The notes below the pieces were generated by a model. That model worked only from the letters and a program-made list of their open reading frames with translations. It had not been told where the DNA came from and did no database searches. Both the position numbers and the translations under genes were made by a program. 64,000 bases of DNA, taken from NCBI GenBank assembly GCA_023014335.1, contig JAECYW010000009.1:1922001-1986000 (forward strand). The letters are read 5' to 3'. How positions within the stretch are numbered: position 1 is the first letter of the stretch; each line of letters starts with the position of its first letter. This DNA comes from Galerina marginata. Taxonomy: Eukaryota > Basidiomycota > Agaricomycetes > Agaricales > Galerinaceae. Positions 1 to 12,900 of the stretch are shown here, one piece after another.

Positions 1-761
1 AGCCCGTTCACTAAGTTGTGCTCCTCGTATTGGAGTGATTTCCCATGCCATGGACATGCTCGTGGGCTGGTTAACGGAAAACATATATGAATGACGTTGC
101 CGACATTACCCGCGGGTAATCGCCAGCGCCGACAAGTCTTTCCCCGCCTCCCATTCGCGTCATATCCCGGCAGCCAGGCTCGTGGGTCACATCCTGAACT
201 ATTTTCCCAAAACGTTCTCGAAAAACAGAAGATCCTGCCACGACACGTCGCTACGGAGTAGTAAAATAAATTCTGTACTCCGCGACGATGTAGATTTCAA
301 TCCCATTTTGGAGTTTGAGATATGTGGTTATGGCAATCCTAGAAAAATCACACTGAGGTGAGAAATGAGGCTGGAAATATATGGCTCCAATTTGTGTGCA
401 AATCGAGCTGAAGCGGATACAAAAGAGCATCTTTAGGATGCTTATAGAATATGTTGATGGGTAGCTCACAAAAAATGAAGACAAGGAGAATCAACAATGC
501 TACTTGGTGTCGTGTATCTGTGATGTATATATATGCTCCTGAAGTGTGCCCTGTAATGCGTGATGAACGAGAAGGAAACTGGAGATTTCCCAGCAAACTA
601 AGAAGAAGTGCAGATCGTAACAAAAAAATGAAATCCGAGTTACAGATGGTCATGATAAATGCGTGCAATGTAATTCCCCTTTCCGTGCGGGACGGCTACT
701 CGTCACCACTTTCCAATCCTTATAATCAGCGGGTAATGGGAAACAAATCCAGAAACACTGC
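1..761. other. Intergenic, no gene seen
   Basis: I see no convincing coding exon here. The open frames present start without support, lack splice-consistent extensions and show no recognisable motif. The segment lies downstream of the velvet gene, so it should hold that gene's 3' untranslated region and terminator on the minus strand. Confidence 0.5.
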
Positions 762-2512
762 TCACTCTGGGGTTGGACTTCTCCTACCATCGGAGGCAGA
801 CCTTTTTCTCCTTCTTCTTTCGGTTACACGGATATTCAGCCGCACTCCCCAAAGTGACAGACGCTGGATAAGGTTTAGAGCTCAATATAAGAGTGAAAAG
901 CAAAATCATTGACCTTGGTCAATTCTGTAGACGCGGATAAGCCCGGAAATTCCTTGGTCGAATATACACGAAATGTGCCACCATAGCATTCGGCAGAGAT
1001 AACCAAGTCATTCGTGTCGGTGTATGGCCGTGCAAAAATATCAAAGACGCGATATCTAAGCATAAAATAGCCTTCGATCTTAACGGCCAAGTCCTGAGAA
1101 ATTAATCAGAAAAGACATTGACGTTCATGAAAAAATCACCAACTGCAAAAACGAAGATGATGGCTTTGCTTCCCTGATAATCCATAACCACGGGTTGCAC
1201 GAAGGTCGCCCCAACAAGCGCCGGGGTCTGCTTCGAATTCTCAGCGATTGGATATCCGTTCAGGTGATGTACGATATCCGTAGATGCCTCAGAAGGAATG
1301 GCGTATCCAGAAAAGTGGCTAGAGAGTCTCGTGCGGGAGGTAGACGGCGAAGGGACTGTCGGTATTTCCGAGCGGTACCTGGAAGTCTGTGGATTGTAGT
1401 GGGATACACTTGATGCCGAGGAAGAAGAAGATGGCGAAGGCGACGAGAAAAATGTAGTCTGAGTTGCAGGTGCGGACGTCGCACTAGGGCGATCGTTACC
1501 TGCCTGGATTGCAATCGATTCCGGGCCAGGCACAGGAAACAAATCCACAGTGCAAAGCAACCCGAGGACTTGGACATCACTAGGACGAAGTAAGAACACA
1601 ACCGTTAGCTGTGAAATTCTGTACAAGGACGGCATTTATTTCGCTTGACAGTGACCAACATAAAGTGCCCATTCCCCGACATGAATGAAACAAAACTCAA
1701 CTCATATTCCATCTCCTTCTCTACTTGAACGTCGGTGCCAGCATGATGCACCTTGAACATCTTAAGCAGGACAACAGGCGGCGGGTCGAGCGGTCGACGA
1801 TCTACCCTTGCGTATCTGCAATACCAAGCCAATAATAATTCTATGAATATAGACACGATATTGGATGAGGAAGAAACTGACTTCCGACCAAGATCGGCCT
1901 TCTGTATCTCGTGAAGTTCCATTCGAATAGTCTGTCCTTCATATGGGCCAGTTGAAAAGTAAATAGGGTGACCGATGAGCGCCGTAGAGCGCCTTTGTTG
2001 AGAATACGCCTCTCCAGGTCCATGGGTCGCCTCCGGAGGAGATCCAAGACGTGAAGTCTGGGGGCGGTACGAGGGCGTGACCTGGGGCTGGGACGACGAA
2101 GCCAGAGGTTGAGTGTGGAGGTTGTACTGGGAATACATCTGCACGCCCGGTAATCAGCAGTCTTGAAAGAAAGAAAGTAAATAGAGTCTTTGTCGTCGTG
2201 ATGGGTCGTCTATTATACTGCGTCAACACGTTGCTTGCCACTCTTTTATTCGTTATCAGCAATGGAGTTTGATCCACAAGTTAGACTCACAATCCACATT
2301 TCCAAATGACCTTGCAGACGAATTTGGGGCTTCGAAGAGCTGGGTTCCCGGTCGAAGGCGCCAAACTCCAATTTATCGGATATCGATTCCCTCGGGACCC
2401 GGTACTCAGGCTGATCGGCACTTTCCTCATGCGTCTGTTGAGCCGTAATCTCGGGCTGGTAGATTCCCTTGGGAAGATCACAGGCGATCACACGACGCGG
2501 GAGCAAATCCAT
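762..2512 (-). CDS. Velvet-domain transcriptional regulator (VelB/VosA type)
   Basis: Velvet proteins are fungal nuclear DNA-binding regulators that link development, spore formation and secondary metabolism. Six exons can be joined: 2512-2291, 2138-1882, 1815-1702, 1579-1144, 1093-914 and 863-762. All introns are GT-AG and the total is 1,311 nt, or 436 residues. Velvet signatures appear in order: GRKYARVDRRPLDPPPVV, then DVQVLGLLCTVDLFPVPG, then DLAVKIEGYFMLRYRVFDI, then TFRVYSTKEFPGLSASTELT and finally RLSLWGVRLNIRVTERRRRK, a basic patch near the C-terminus. A Ser/Pro-rich linker of about 80 residues interrupts the domain after FPVPG. An insert inside the velvet domain is typical of VelB, but the surrounding motifs are VosA-like, so the subclass is left open. 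The start is uncertain: exon 1 (74 codons) has no domain, and translation could begin at the ATG at 2144 or 2138. Confidence 0.88.
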
Positions 2513-5500
2513 ATCTCGATAGTTGGTATAGGCTGGAATGACTGCTCAGCTAGTCCAGAAAACAGAAAACCTAATGTCCTTGTCTTAATCCTCAACATTT
2601 AAAAGTCTAGGCAAGGCTTCTCGCTGATTTCCCGCACCCTAAGTTACTTTCAAATGGCCGAGAGCAAGAGTCCAGAGCCAATCAAGGGACACCTTTCAAA
2701 GTTTCTTTGACATCTACAACACAACAGGATATACCTGGACACAACGAGTTTTCAATTTCGGTCACCTCTGTGGAATCACCCTTCTCGGCCAAGAAAGGCA
2801 TTGAGCCTGACTTGTACCCAAACGCCGTTATCAGAATTTAGTTACGGAATGTGAAAATAGCACCTCTACGTGGAAATAGCATTCCCAACGACGTCGTAGC
2901 CTGTACGAATTTCCGATCCTCAAAAAGCCCTCATTGCCCTCCAGCCTCCAAAAATTCCGAGTGTCCTATTCACAAGACGTCTGCCATAATCCTGCGAACA
3001 TGAAAAGGTTATTTGGCATAGGATGGGAAACGAGACCCGTATTCGTCGGTTCAACCTCATCGTCCATGTAGAGTACTTATCCGTGACTTACACATGGCCT
3101 GGAATTCTTTACAAAGGCAGCCACGGCCCGTAAGGTACTAATCAATGAAGCCGCCGGTTTCGCCATTACCTTTGGAGCAGCTTCTCCTTTTCATGCCACA
3201 GTTGCCGGATTGCAAGGAGCATGGCTTTGAGATGGGCAAAATTCTTCTTAGGCGATAATGTCCATAACTGTCATACGCCATTCTTCGGCGCCATTCAATC
3301 TGACAGTTAAGTACATGAACAATCAAGGTCGAGACTCTTACGCCAGGCGGGCAAAGTATTGGAAATTGCGGTTGTGTGGAGTTATCATTTTGATTTGGAA
3401 GTCAACGGAGGCGAGGGGCTCTGAGGTATGTATTCGACAAGAGAGACAAATAGGTTAAGAGAGGTTCGCCTTTATTTTGAATATGACGCACCATCGAAAT
3501 CCAACATGAGAACCCCGAAGTGAAAGATGAAGCCAAAGAGTAAGTGTTAATGACTGACCAGGGCCAACCAGCCGTTGACAGCCTCGCGCCACAGCAAGAC
3601 TCAAGTCACGGTATAGACCGAAGCACGACAGGACGCCGACCATCCCAGGAGAAATTTATCAAACGTTCAAAAGGTTATCTGACAATGTCCTCTGTCCTTT
3701 CGCGGTGTAATGTGTCCCTTGCTTGGGGACCTCGGGCCTTCAAGAATAACGTATGTAGTACCCTTGTGCATCTCAAACCACTGTGAACTGCCCTGTTACG
3801 CGCTTCTCCAACCTATTAATAGGCGTCAGGTGTTGTGTGAGCGAGGGTGCGGTCGAATACTTAATTGGGGCCACAAGCCTTGCATCTGGATCAGAAAGGG
3901 AAAAAATCTCAGTCCGTCAGAATTTCCAGAGCGAGAGGCAACGGCAAAAACACGGGAAGCTGGGATATGGCATACAAGTAAATAAACATATACGCGGCCG
4001 GATTTAGGACAGTGAAGCTTACAAGATAACTTTCGCGACGGAAAACCCAATCCTCTTGTGCACACCCGGAGAAACCACGATAAGCACTTCGGCATAACTC
4101 ATGCTCTGGTAGCCAAACTCCGTGAAACCTTTGGAAAGAAGATTGACAAGGACAGGTTGGCATGGAGGAAAGAAAAATTCTAGAAAGGATAACGGGACAT
4201 CTATCCGAAAGAAAGGATTCGTGTGGGCTTCGTCAGAAGGGAAAAAGGAGGTAATTATACACACACCACGACCTGGTGTCAACCATGCTTTGAGCTAATG
4301 TGGTTCGGCAAACTATATGCAGCGAAACGCAGATCCCTTTCCTGGAAAACGAATGTGACGGACAAAAATGGCCTCAGATAGATTACCCGTCTAGCCGTGT
4401 CATCGATTATCTTTGAGTAGATGAGTCGCGGCGACTGTCAAAACACCGCCGCGCCATCAACGGTATCACACCAAAGTTAGAGTATGCACAGGCTATGCAC
4501 AGGTGCCTATTGACAAAGGAGCCCCAGTTGCCGGACTTAAACCGTGAATTGACGATGGGCTGAAGGAGGGCAACGAAGAAAGGAAAGTTAAGGAAGCACA
4601 TGACAGGAAGGCCCCAAAAAAAGGAAAATGTCGGACAAGTCCAACCAATGCCTGAACGCGCAATGTTTAACCGGCACATCGCCCACAAGAAGGCACCGAC
4701 CTTGAAAGTTTCTTCATCGCAAAGGAAATATAGGGGAGTAGGCACTACTAACAGCAAGCTCAACTCGGGTCTATGACGAAGAGCTTGAATAAGGAGCTAG
4801 AGATACACACCTACGCGGAGCAGGAGCGGCAGGACCACAAGTCACTAAGGAGAAGTAAAGAATCGTCCCTCAACACGGAGAAACCGAACCACCGAGACGT
4901 CGGACTGTGTAAAGGCAGTGTCAAGAAAAATATCTGAGTACCATTGGTCATGAGTGAACGAAGTATTGATGTCAATTGACGACGACGTGCCAAAGGTATG
5001 CAGAAAGAGAATCCAGGAAATTGATCACAAAATGCGCAAAGCGTTCAAATAGTGCCAATTTCCTATATCCCAGCCTAGATAGTAATCTCAGATATCAGGA
5101 ATGAGCTCGATGGAATAAAATGTTTTCACGAAATAAGCAAGTAAGTACCTCATGAACAGCCAAACACCTCGACCCCTTCTTCAAGGAACGTTGGTGGTTT
5201 AATAGTAGAATAGAGAGCCGGAATCACAAAAGCCTAACAGCTCCGTTTGGCCTGAACTTCGGGTGAGGATGTGCAAACTAGATTAAACCTTCAGTGCGGA
5301 CGTGAAATGTCTGCAATAATCTCGTGATTGACGATCGGAGAAAAGTATGACGACGAAGTTAAATGGACAGGTACTGAAATGTTGCCGCGTCAGTATAACA
5401 AAGTCACTCACACTGCCCACTAGAATTGATTTGCTTGAGGCGACGAGATATTCAAAAAGACCAGGACCTAAGATTCCAAAAGATGGAGTCAAAATAAGGC

Positions 5501-5587
5501 AAAAATGCAGATTGTAATTCAGAGCGGTTGCCAATACGCGTTATCGAACATGACTGCTAGGTAAATTAGGGTACCTGTTCACGCTGT
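2513..5587. other. About 3 kb without a supportable gene
   Basis: Several short open segments occur on the minus strand. One near 5534-5410 is hydrophobic (MATALNYNLHFCLILTPSFG and on) and ends at a plausible GT donor. Another lies near 4763-4407 and a third near 4282-4019 (includes SKGFTEFGYQSMSYAEVL). I could not join them into one frame without stops, and none matches a family I know. This may be a decayed or very intron-rich gene on the minus strand, or non-coding sequence. Confidence 0.35.
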
Positions 5588-6756
5588 TCACGCTGACGTA
5601 GTAGCTTCAACGAGTCGCTTCTCCGCTTCTTCAAAGTTGATTACGTTCCAAATGGCTGTGAGGTACTATTAGCACGGGAAGATGAAACGGTCAGTGAGAA
5701 CTCTTTTTAGCAGGGAAGACAACTTTAAACGCACATCGGGCTTGACATTCTTATACTATTTTCATCATATCACACACAACAGGGTAAGTTAATATGAAAC
5801 CCCGTCAAAAACTGCATTTCACTCGCCTGAAGGTAGAACGCCTGGAATAGCACGTAAATCAGCGCCCTCTACAGAGGAAGCAATAAAATAACGTACGTGC
5901 TCCCAGATATCAATTCCAATGATGGGAACGTGGGCTACAAAGAAATGTCAAGATTTACCTTCGAGGAAGGACGAAACTTTGAGATGTGACTCACAAAGGA
6001 GAGGGTCCTGGTTGGCAGTGGTGACAATCTCGAGCTTTTTCGTAGCTGGGTTATAGCCCTACAAAGGTGAAAGTAAGCCGGCAGGTATAAACAACAGCAT
6101 GAGTCCCTCATCTGCAAGGACTGAGTAGATGTGCAGTGAAAAGTGACATACAAGCCAACCCCATCCGCTACCCTGGATAGCAGCGGTGGCTGCGTTCATC
6201 TTCTTCTGTGCCTCGGCCACGGAACCAAAGTCGCGTATGAGAGCCTTCTCGAGAGGGCCTCCAGACGGAACCTTCCCACCGGCCTCGCTGGTAGGCGAAA
6301 GGTTTTTCCAGAAGAGAGAATGGTTGATGTGGCCTAGCGAAGTTCATTGAGTCATCGGAGGTGTGTTTGCTATCTGAAAACACCGACCTCCGCCGTTGAA
6401 TTTCAAGGCATTTTGTAGTGAGATCTTCTTTGCCGTCGAGTCCGCTTTGGCATAGGCCTCTTCTGCAGTGTTGAGTCCAGTAACGTATGTCTGGTGGTGT
6501 TTGTCATGATGTAAGGTCATTATTTCTTCGGAAATATACGGTTCGAGAGCCTGCCAATTGTTTAGTCAATGTTCATGTACACATCGAGAGCCCAAGTATC
6601 CTGAGACGCCAGTGTGTGGATCCCATGGCCAAATCAAAGAACTGAACCCACATTGTAGGCATAAGGCAAAGGAGGCAGAGTATGCTTGTATGCCTTTCCG
6701 GCGGCGAAAGCCCGAGTGAAGGACGGCCTCAGAGCGCTTTTTGCGATAGCGAACAT
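5588..6756 (-). CDS. SOD2: Mitochondrial manganese superoxide dismutase
   Basis: Converts superoxide to hydrogen peroxide and oxygen, probably in the mitochondrial matrix. Eight exons (6756-6652, 6550-6388, 6333-6152, 6058-5995, 5934-5897, 5841-5827, 5755-5735, 5665-5588) sum to 666 nt, giving 221 residues, close to the usual length. The first ~25 residues ([17 protein letters not shown]) are basic and hydroxylated with no acids, as in a mitochondrial targeting peptide. Metal-ligand regions are visible: [12 protein letters not shown] (first His), [14 protein letters not shown] (second His) and DIWEHAFYLQY (Asp and His). GWGWLGYN is the Mn/Fe-SOD signature. Two exons are tiny, 15 nt (AFYLQ) and 21 nt (YKNVKPD). 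The intron after the 15-nt exon begins GCGAGT, a GC-AG intron. The product is confident because every junction restores the expected SOD sequence in frame. Confidence 0.96.
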
Positions 6757-7528
6757 TGGTGGTATGTGAAAGGTCTGGAAGAAAGAATTCAGAACGCGAA
6801 TAGTTCCGTGCTTTAGTCGCGCGTCATGGTTTGCTTCATTACTTAGTCAGCATCAGACACTCACGTGATGAAGACGCGACGCGACAACCTGCCAATCAGG
6901 AGCCACAAGCTCCTAGCTCTGAAATGTGGGACGAAAACCGAGTGGACTCTCGAAAACTTTTATCCTATCCATAATCCAGTGTCAACTTACTTGCCCAATT
7001 AACCCATTTAAATCAGTCCTAGGTGGGGCCTTTATAATTAGATTTACAAAAGTATTTGTTTAAATCCACAAAAACATCAAACGTTTACACAACGTTTACA
7101 TCTGTACATCAAAAATAAAATTGCCAATGACCGCCTAGTGATGCAACTACCCTAACCAGAGGAGCAAGTATGTGGAGTGCATTGTTAGGGAGTAGACACA
7201 GGGTGTGATATTCTAATACTGTACAATTTTTCTATAAAAATAGGAAACAAGGTGCGCGACAAAGCCAGGCGCTATGTATGTATAGTACACAATTGAAAAA
7301 TGCAGGGATGAGTGGTCGTAATATTCGTTGGTCTGTATGTGGTAATGAAAGTGTGGCATATAGTAACTGTGCTATGTGATGCAGTGGATGTAGAAGACAA
7401 AGAAAGAAAAAAGAACGAGCTGAATACTGTACAGTGGAATGGAATAGATAGCTTTTATGTCACCCTCCGAAAGAGAATAGCCGCCAGCAGGCAATCAAGC
7501 AAGATGGACTCCTCAACAAACTCGATTT
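6757..7528. other. Intergenic, SOD promoter side
   Basis: This stretch holds the upstream region of the SOD gene and the downstream region of the F-box gene, both transcribed on the minus strand. It is AT-rich, especially near 7010-7260. The open frame starting at 7312 on the plus strand runs over the 3' end of the F-box gene and has no recognisable motif. Confidence 0.5.
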
Positions 7529-9968
7529 CTAATCCTTCTGCCTCGCCGATCTTCCAAACGAAATCCCCCTCCTCGTACCAAAATTCGAGTCCGAACTCGA
7601 ACTTCCCGACGAACTGCCACTAGCAGACGTACTAGCGCTCCCGCTCCTCCCAAGGCTGGTCTTATCCTTCACAGACGGTGCCCACGTCACCTGTGCGCCT
7701 TGGGCCCCAACTCCAGACCGCGATGAAGAAAATGACGACCTCGGACTTGCAAGGCCCGTCTTCCCCCCTTCCCACATCGCGCTGATCGAGCTAACAACAC
7801 TGAACGACGCCCGCCTGGGCTTCCATGCCTGGACCTGCTGTTGGGGCGAGTTCACAGAATTTGAATGCGACCGCCCATGCTTCTTGCCGTGTGCGTGCCC
7901 AGGCCAGCTTGACGGTGGAGGGTTGTCCTTCGGCGGCCCGACGGTGTGCAGGAAGTGCTTCCAGTGCTCCTTTCCCATTAAACTTCGTTGACCCCATTCG
8001 TGGGCGAGAAGTGCAACCTCGGTTGATGACGCCGATGCTGACGGCGAGATCGCAGCCCGACTCGATAGTACACCAAACTCCTCCGCGTAGCTCGAGTTGT
8101 CAAGGTTATCCGCTCTTGTACCTCTCGTCACCGGTGAGGACGAATCGGACCGGGCGTCGACAGATTCAAGAGCCTCATATACCCCTAAATGCCTGACCCT
8201 TCCTCCTCCAGGAGAAAACCACGAATCATGTGTCGTCCTCAACGTAAATCGGCGCAAATTCGGGTTCTCGCTAACCACCCTAGCCGCGCATCTCGTCATG
8301 TCCTCTTCATTCGACTTGTGCACTTTGGTGAGGACAAAAGACTCCAACGACGATGCGCCTCGAAGGACTTGAGAGAATTCTCTCTGTAATAAAGTAGCAT
8401 GATTAATTTACTTGAAAGAAAGATGACCAGAAAGTGGAATGGAACGCACAATGAAGAAAGTCGGCCTCGTAAAACAAGCCACCTCCAAATGTTTCAACCC
8501 CGGCCTCGACACCACTAAATTCTTCAACACTTGCACGTCGTCGTACTTCTGGTACCCTCTTAAACTCTCCCCACTTGTCCGGCCTCCATATCCAAACGAG
8601 CCAGGACTACTGACCTGAATGCCAAACGAAAGGTCAACCCAGATGCTCAACGACTCCAGCCACCTCAGCTCCTGGAGCGCTGCAAATGTAGGCGGAAACG
8701 AAGACGCGGTATGATGCAGCGACGTCAGCGTAAGATGCCGCAGGCGCTGGGGAATTGGCAGTGTCTTTACGAACTTGAGCGGGCCACCAAAGGTATGCAC
8801 GTTCGGCAGGGCAGATGCTGGGAGGACGAAGGCCCCAGGGAAGTGTACGCTACCTCCTGCATGCTGCAGAAAAATGCACTGCAGGCCGGGGTGGGCGACG
8901 AAGAAGGCCATGAACGCTGCGTGGTCCTTCCTCGCTTGCTCTTCGCCTTTGGAGGAGGAGATCATAACCATGTCGCCGAGGGTTATACTCCGTAGGCGTG
9001 GCCATCGCCCAGCGGTGACGTGTCGGATATCGAACATTCGCGGAGATGGTGCGGATCCGCCTATTGCGAGTTCTTCGAGGCGGGGACTACGCTCTAGCAG
9101 CATCTCCCAGAATTTTCGAGGAAGCTTTTCGGTTTTTGGAAGTCCCTCTGGAGAGTTATTTAGTTTTGGAATAGTGGTGGAAATGGTCAGTACACACCAG
9201 CTAACCAGTCTAGGGAATGGCATTTGACCTTCAATGAAACCTGCCGGAGGTCGTTGAAGTCCCACAGCTAGAAAATCTTTTCAGAATGGCGTATATCACA
9301 ATACAGGGTGGGCACGTACAGGACTAGAAGCATTCAGCGCATTCTCTCCAATACTAGTTCCAATTCGTTTCAAATGTGGACATCTACTTTTATGATTAAC
9401 AGAACTTCTGGCAAGCTGAGGTGGAAGTTACTCACGAAGTCTTCAACGCCGACCACAGCTCGTCATTTGGCATCTCCATCCCATCCCACTCAAAAGCCTC
9501 CAATGCCCCCAGACGACCCGCCATCCGCGCAATAAGACTAGCGACGAGGCCCTCATCCATCTCGTCGCCTGGGTCCGTCCATTCCACACTATTAGGCCGT
9601 ACGATAAGCCGCCGCACATGCCGCGTGATGTCCGGGCGTTTCGCAAAGGCGATCAGCGTCGTCTTGCAGCTTTTGTTCGTTTTGAGCTCGACAGTCGCGT
9701 AGAGGACGGGGGCGAGAACCCGAGAGAGGCGACGCGACTGGGGAGTCTGAGAGCACGAACAACGCCCGAGTCAAACAGTACTCACGCATAGGCTGAGATG
9801 GAGGACGTCCCGCAGGTCAGATTGACGCCCGATCTCGTGTATAACACAAGTAGGCAAACGTTCAATGGGGGCCTTGGGCGTGGTCATGGTGGTTGCTGGG
9901 GCGGTGGCCGGTGCCTTGAGCAACCTCTTGATGCTGGACACGGGCGATAAGGAGGTGTGAACAGACAT
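7529..9968 (-). CDS. F-box protein with leucine-rich C-terminal region
   Basis: F-box proteins recruit substrates to SCF ubiquitin ligases. The N-terminal exon, read from ATG 9968, holds an F-box-like segment (IERLPTCVIHEIGRQSDLRD followed by VLHLSLC). The next exons read like the LRR-type part common in basidiomycete F-box proteins: SRRLSRVLAPVLYATVEL, RHVRRLIVRPNSVEW, MAGRLGALEAFEWDG, SCPHLKRIGTSIG, then LEELAIGGSAPSP, LRSITLGD, LRHLTLTSLHH, LESLSIWVDL, LKHLEVACF and NLRRFTLRTT. At least five introns are implied, with plausible sites near 9786, 9424, 9305, 9210 and 8420. The last exon, 8370-7529, ends in a long Ser/Gly-rich low-complexity tail with basic patches. That tail may be disordered, and its reading frame is less certain than the LRR part. 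Other start codons exist upstream (9983, 10046). Confidence 0.78.
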
Positions 9969-12900
9969 GGTCAGAGAGACCATCATGAGTGATGTAGGAT
10001 CAGAAGGGATTAATGAGGAACAGAGGACAGGGAATATGTAGGCCAAAATTAGTGCAGGCTGGGAAGGAGGTATTAAATTATGACGGTTAGATATATGTCA
10101 TGCACTCACTCCGCCAGGGTCGGGGCCAGACCAAGTATACACCATTTTTATTTATTTTCGATCGGCCGTAACCCGTTGCACGCTCCAAAATACGAGATGA
10201 CGAAATGTGTGCGGTTAATTTCGAAAGACTCGCTGACTCTCGGTCCGCACCAGGCCATCGCCACTCTTGTGCGTGCTGCAGAAACCAGGTCTTCAAGGAT
10301 ACCATTCGCTCGTCAAAGGCAAATTTCAGGTACAAGATTGTGGCGGGGATTCAAGCCAAGCTTCAGTCTCGTCTCCAACCACGTTTCCCGCCACAAGAGA
10401 AACGTGCAAGAGGCCTGCGTGGGTGTGGGTAGGTTCTGACATCTCTATTCACTTGATCTTAAATTAAACGACTCACATTTCTATCCTTGAACTCAAGTTT
10501 TGATATCACGACGATTGCAAACGAGAGAGAGACTCAGATAGCAAGACTGTGAGCGAGCTGTGTAATGTTGGCGGCAAGCACGTTGTTAGGCATGTGCGGG
10601 TGAAACAAATACATGCCGATCCCGCCCCATCTTTGTTCGGCTCAACTCTCGCAGTGGTTGACCACGGACCACGACCTTGTCTCAAGCCTCTCCGATATTT
10701 TCTGCTCCCTCGACTCGGAAACATTACAAAATGCTCTGGTCCTCGATCGGCCCCCGGCCACGGATGAACATCGGGGTAGCAGGCCATGATATTAATGAAC
10801 ATTCAGCCACCTTTCCAACGAACTTCAATTATGGATCACCCTCAGAGGACGGAACGAAGTTCTTATCTCTTCATCGCCTACCATCGATCGCCCATAAAAG
10901 GCCAAGTAGCATTCCAGGCGCCCAAGAAACCGGGGTATAAATATGTGAATTACATGTAATTGATTTGCAATGAGGCATTTGCCCTTCAAGCAGGGTACAG
11001 TTCCACCTCAAGCAGACTCGGAGACACGGGCGTCGGGCATACCTGCTTAGAGCCCATGCTCGGATTTGGGCTCGATAAATATAACGGTGTGTCAATCCAG
11101 ATCCTGGGGTTCATCTTTATCGTTATCATTGTCAGACTTACTGCAATTCTCGTTACTCATCGCTAGGGGTAGCCTGCGGTTCAATTTGGGGCCTTTGAAA
11201 AACCATCAGCTGACTTCTGGATATCGGACGAAACGTCAGACAACTCGAATGAAACGAGGCATACCTAGTCTATTGGTGGGGGATGACGATTGACACGGAC
11301 ACCAGAAACCTCCACCCCACCTCCACTTCTGCGACCTGGGCTAGTACATGTTTGCAGATTACCATACATATATCTCTAGCAGGGAATTCGATAGGCGAAC
11401 TAGGTGCTCCTAAACCTCGACGTCGACGTCTCGCTGGACAGAAGGTAAATGAACGCATCTCAAACATGCTCCACGGTGAATCATACCACCTTCCTGCATC
11501 GTTCCGGTCTTGCGCCTTCATTTCATTTCGAGACCCGCTCAGGACTAGAGACCATTCCTTGTCCACCATTCTCGTTCAAAAGCCGTCGGTCTTGGAGCTG
11601 CCCAGGTTCAACTTAGCTTTGTCTCATTTCTGTTCGCTATTCTATCTCGAAGCTTTACTCAGGTTATCTTATCTATTCCTTATGTTCATTCATTTAACTG
11701 CGTGCCTTTCAAAGCTCTCTTCGCTCAGGGAAAGCTTCCGCGTTCGAACCGGATCGCATTCGGCTCACATCCAAGCCTCGTCAGCATCCAGCCTCATGCA
11801 TGCTCAGAAAGATTTAATTTTCTGGAATTTGTACCCCGACTAGGAACCCCGACGAATATGGAACTGGTCTCACAATTAGTAGCCGGGACACGACTTGCAC
11901 GCCCGTTGATCGTCAACTACAAGTCAACTATGATCTAAAAACGTCCTGCCAATGTCGGTGCGGATTTTCTGCCGTCCGTATGTCGTTGGACTGATCACCT
12001 GTGGATGCTACTTTCCGGCATTCCAATAACGAGATTCTCCATGGGCTATGTAGGTACGTTTCTGTTAAACTCATCCTCGTTCACCGGACCGCTTTGTGAT
12101 TCGAATTCGTCCGACTGCCAATCGATCCTCGTTTATTCATAGCGGGCGCTTGATTTACTGCTTGTCATACCTTTGCTTTGGGTCATGCTTCTAGTGGCGG
12201 TGGTCATGTGCTTCACATCGGAATGTCGAAGGAACCAACGTGCGCTTGCTACTCTTTTAATTATAAGTGATATCAGTCACAAGACCCGCCTATATACTAT
12301 GAAAGATAATGAAAGAAGCTTGGAGGATTCCTGATCTCATAAAAACTGGTGAGTCGAAGAAGCTTTTACATGGATAACATGATATAAGCCATCCATACAG
12401 GTCCCGGAAGTATTTTAAACCAGGGCGCCTCGAGGCGTTCAGTCCTGGCGGTGCAGAATAAAGCAAGTATTGTACGCCGGCACCGATGCTTGTAGTATAC
12501 CTGGGCGATGTGACAGAGATCAAGCGTTGAGCGTCGGGCGCTCAGATGTCTCGTTGGCTGTTGGTCTGCAGGTGCATGTGCGGTGAACATGTGTTCATGA
12601 TACTGCGCTAGTTGGAGTGAAAGAAACGAATACGCAAGCTCTGCGGTGATTCAGGCATGCTTCTGCATCAAAATCTCCGCGAAGTGAGGGAACGGTACCA
12701 GTTATTCGACGACACCCGAGATAATTATATCCCTATATCAGTTCGATGATTCAGTCGAGTAGGCGAATTAGGTACGTGGGGCCTCGTAATCACTACTGAG
12801 GTGGGAAATTTTTGCCAGTGGTCAAAAGGCGAGTCACGGCGCTTGGATTTTGCCACGAAATTTTGCTCTCATAATTGAAGGGTACATGGGATGGCAAAAT

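Noticed and set aside
451..912. Open frame of 153 codons on the plus strand
   Set aside because: Its end runs antisense over the last exon of the velvet gene (762-863), which has clear homology on the other strand.
7825..8389. Several plus-strand frames of 66-123 codons
   Set aside because: Antisense shadows of the Ser/Gly-rich tail exon of the F-box gene.
11283..11843. Open frame of 186 codons on the plus strand
   Set aside because: Composition is Ser/Leu/Phe-rich without any motif; no splice-consistent extension and no family resemblance.
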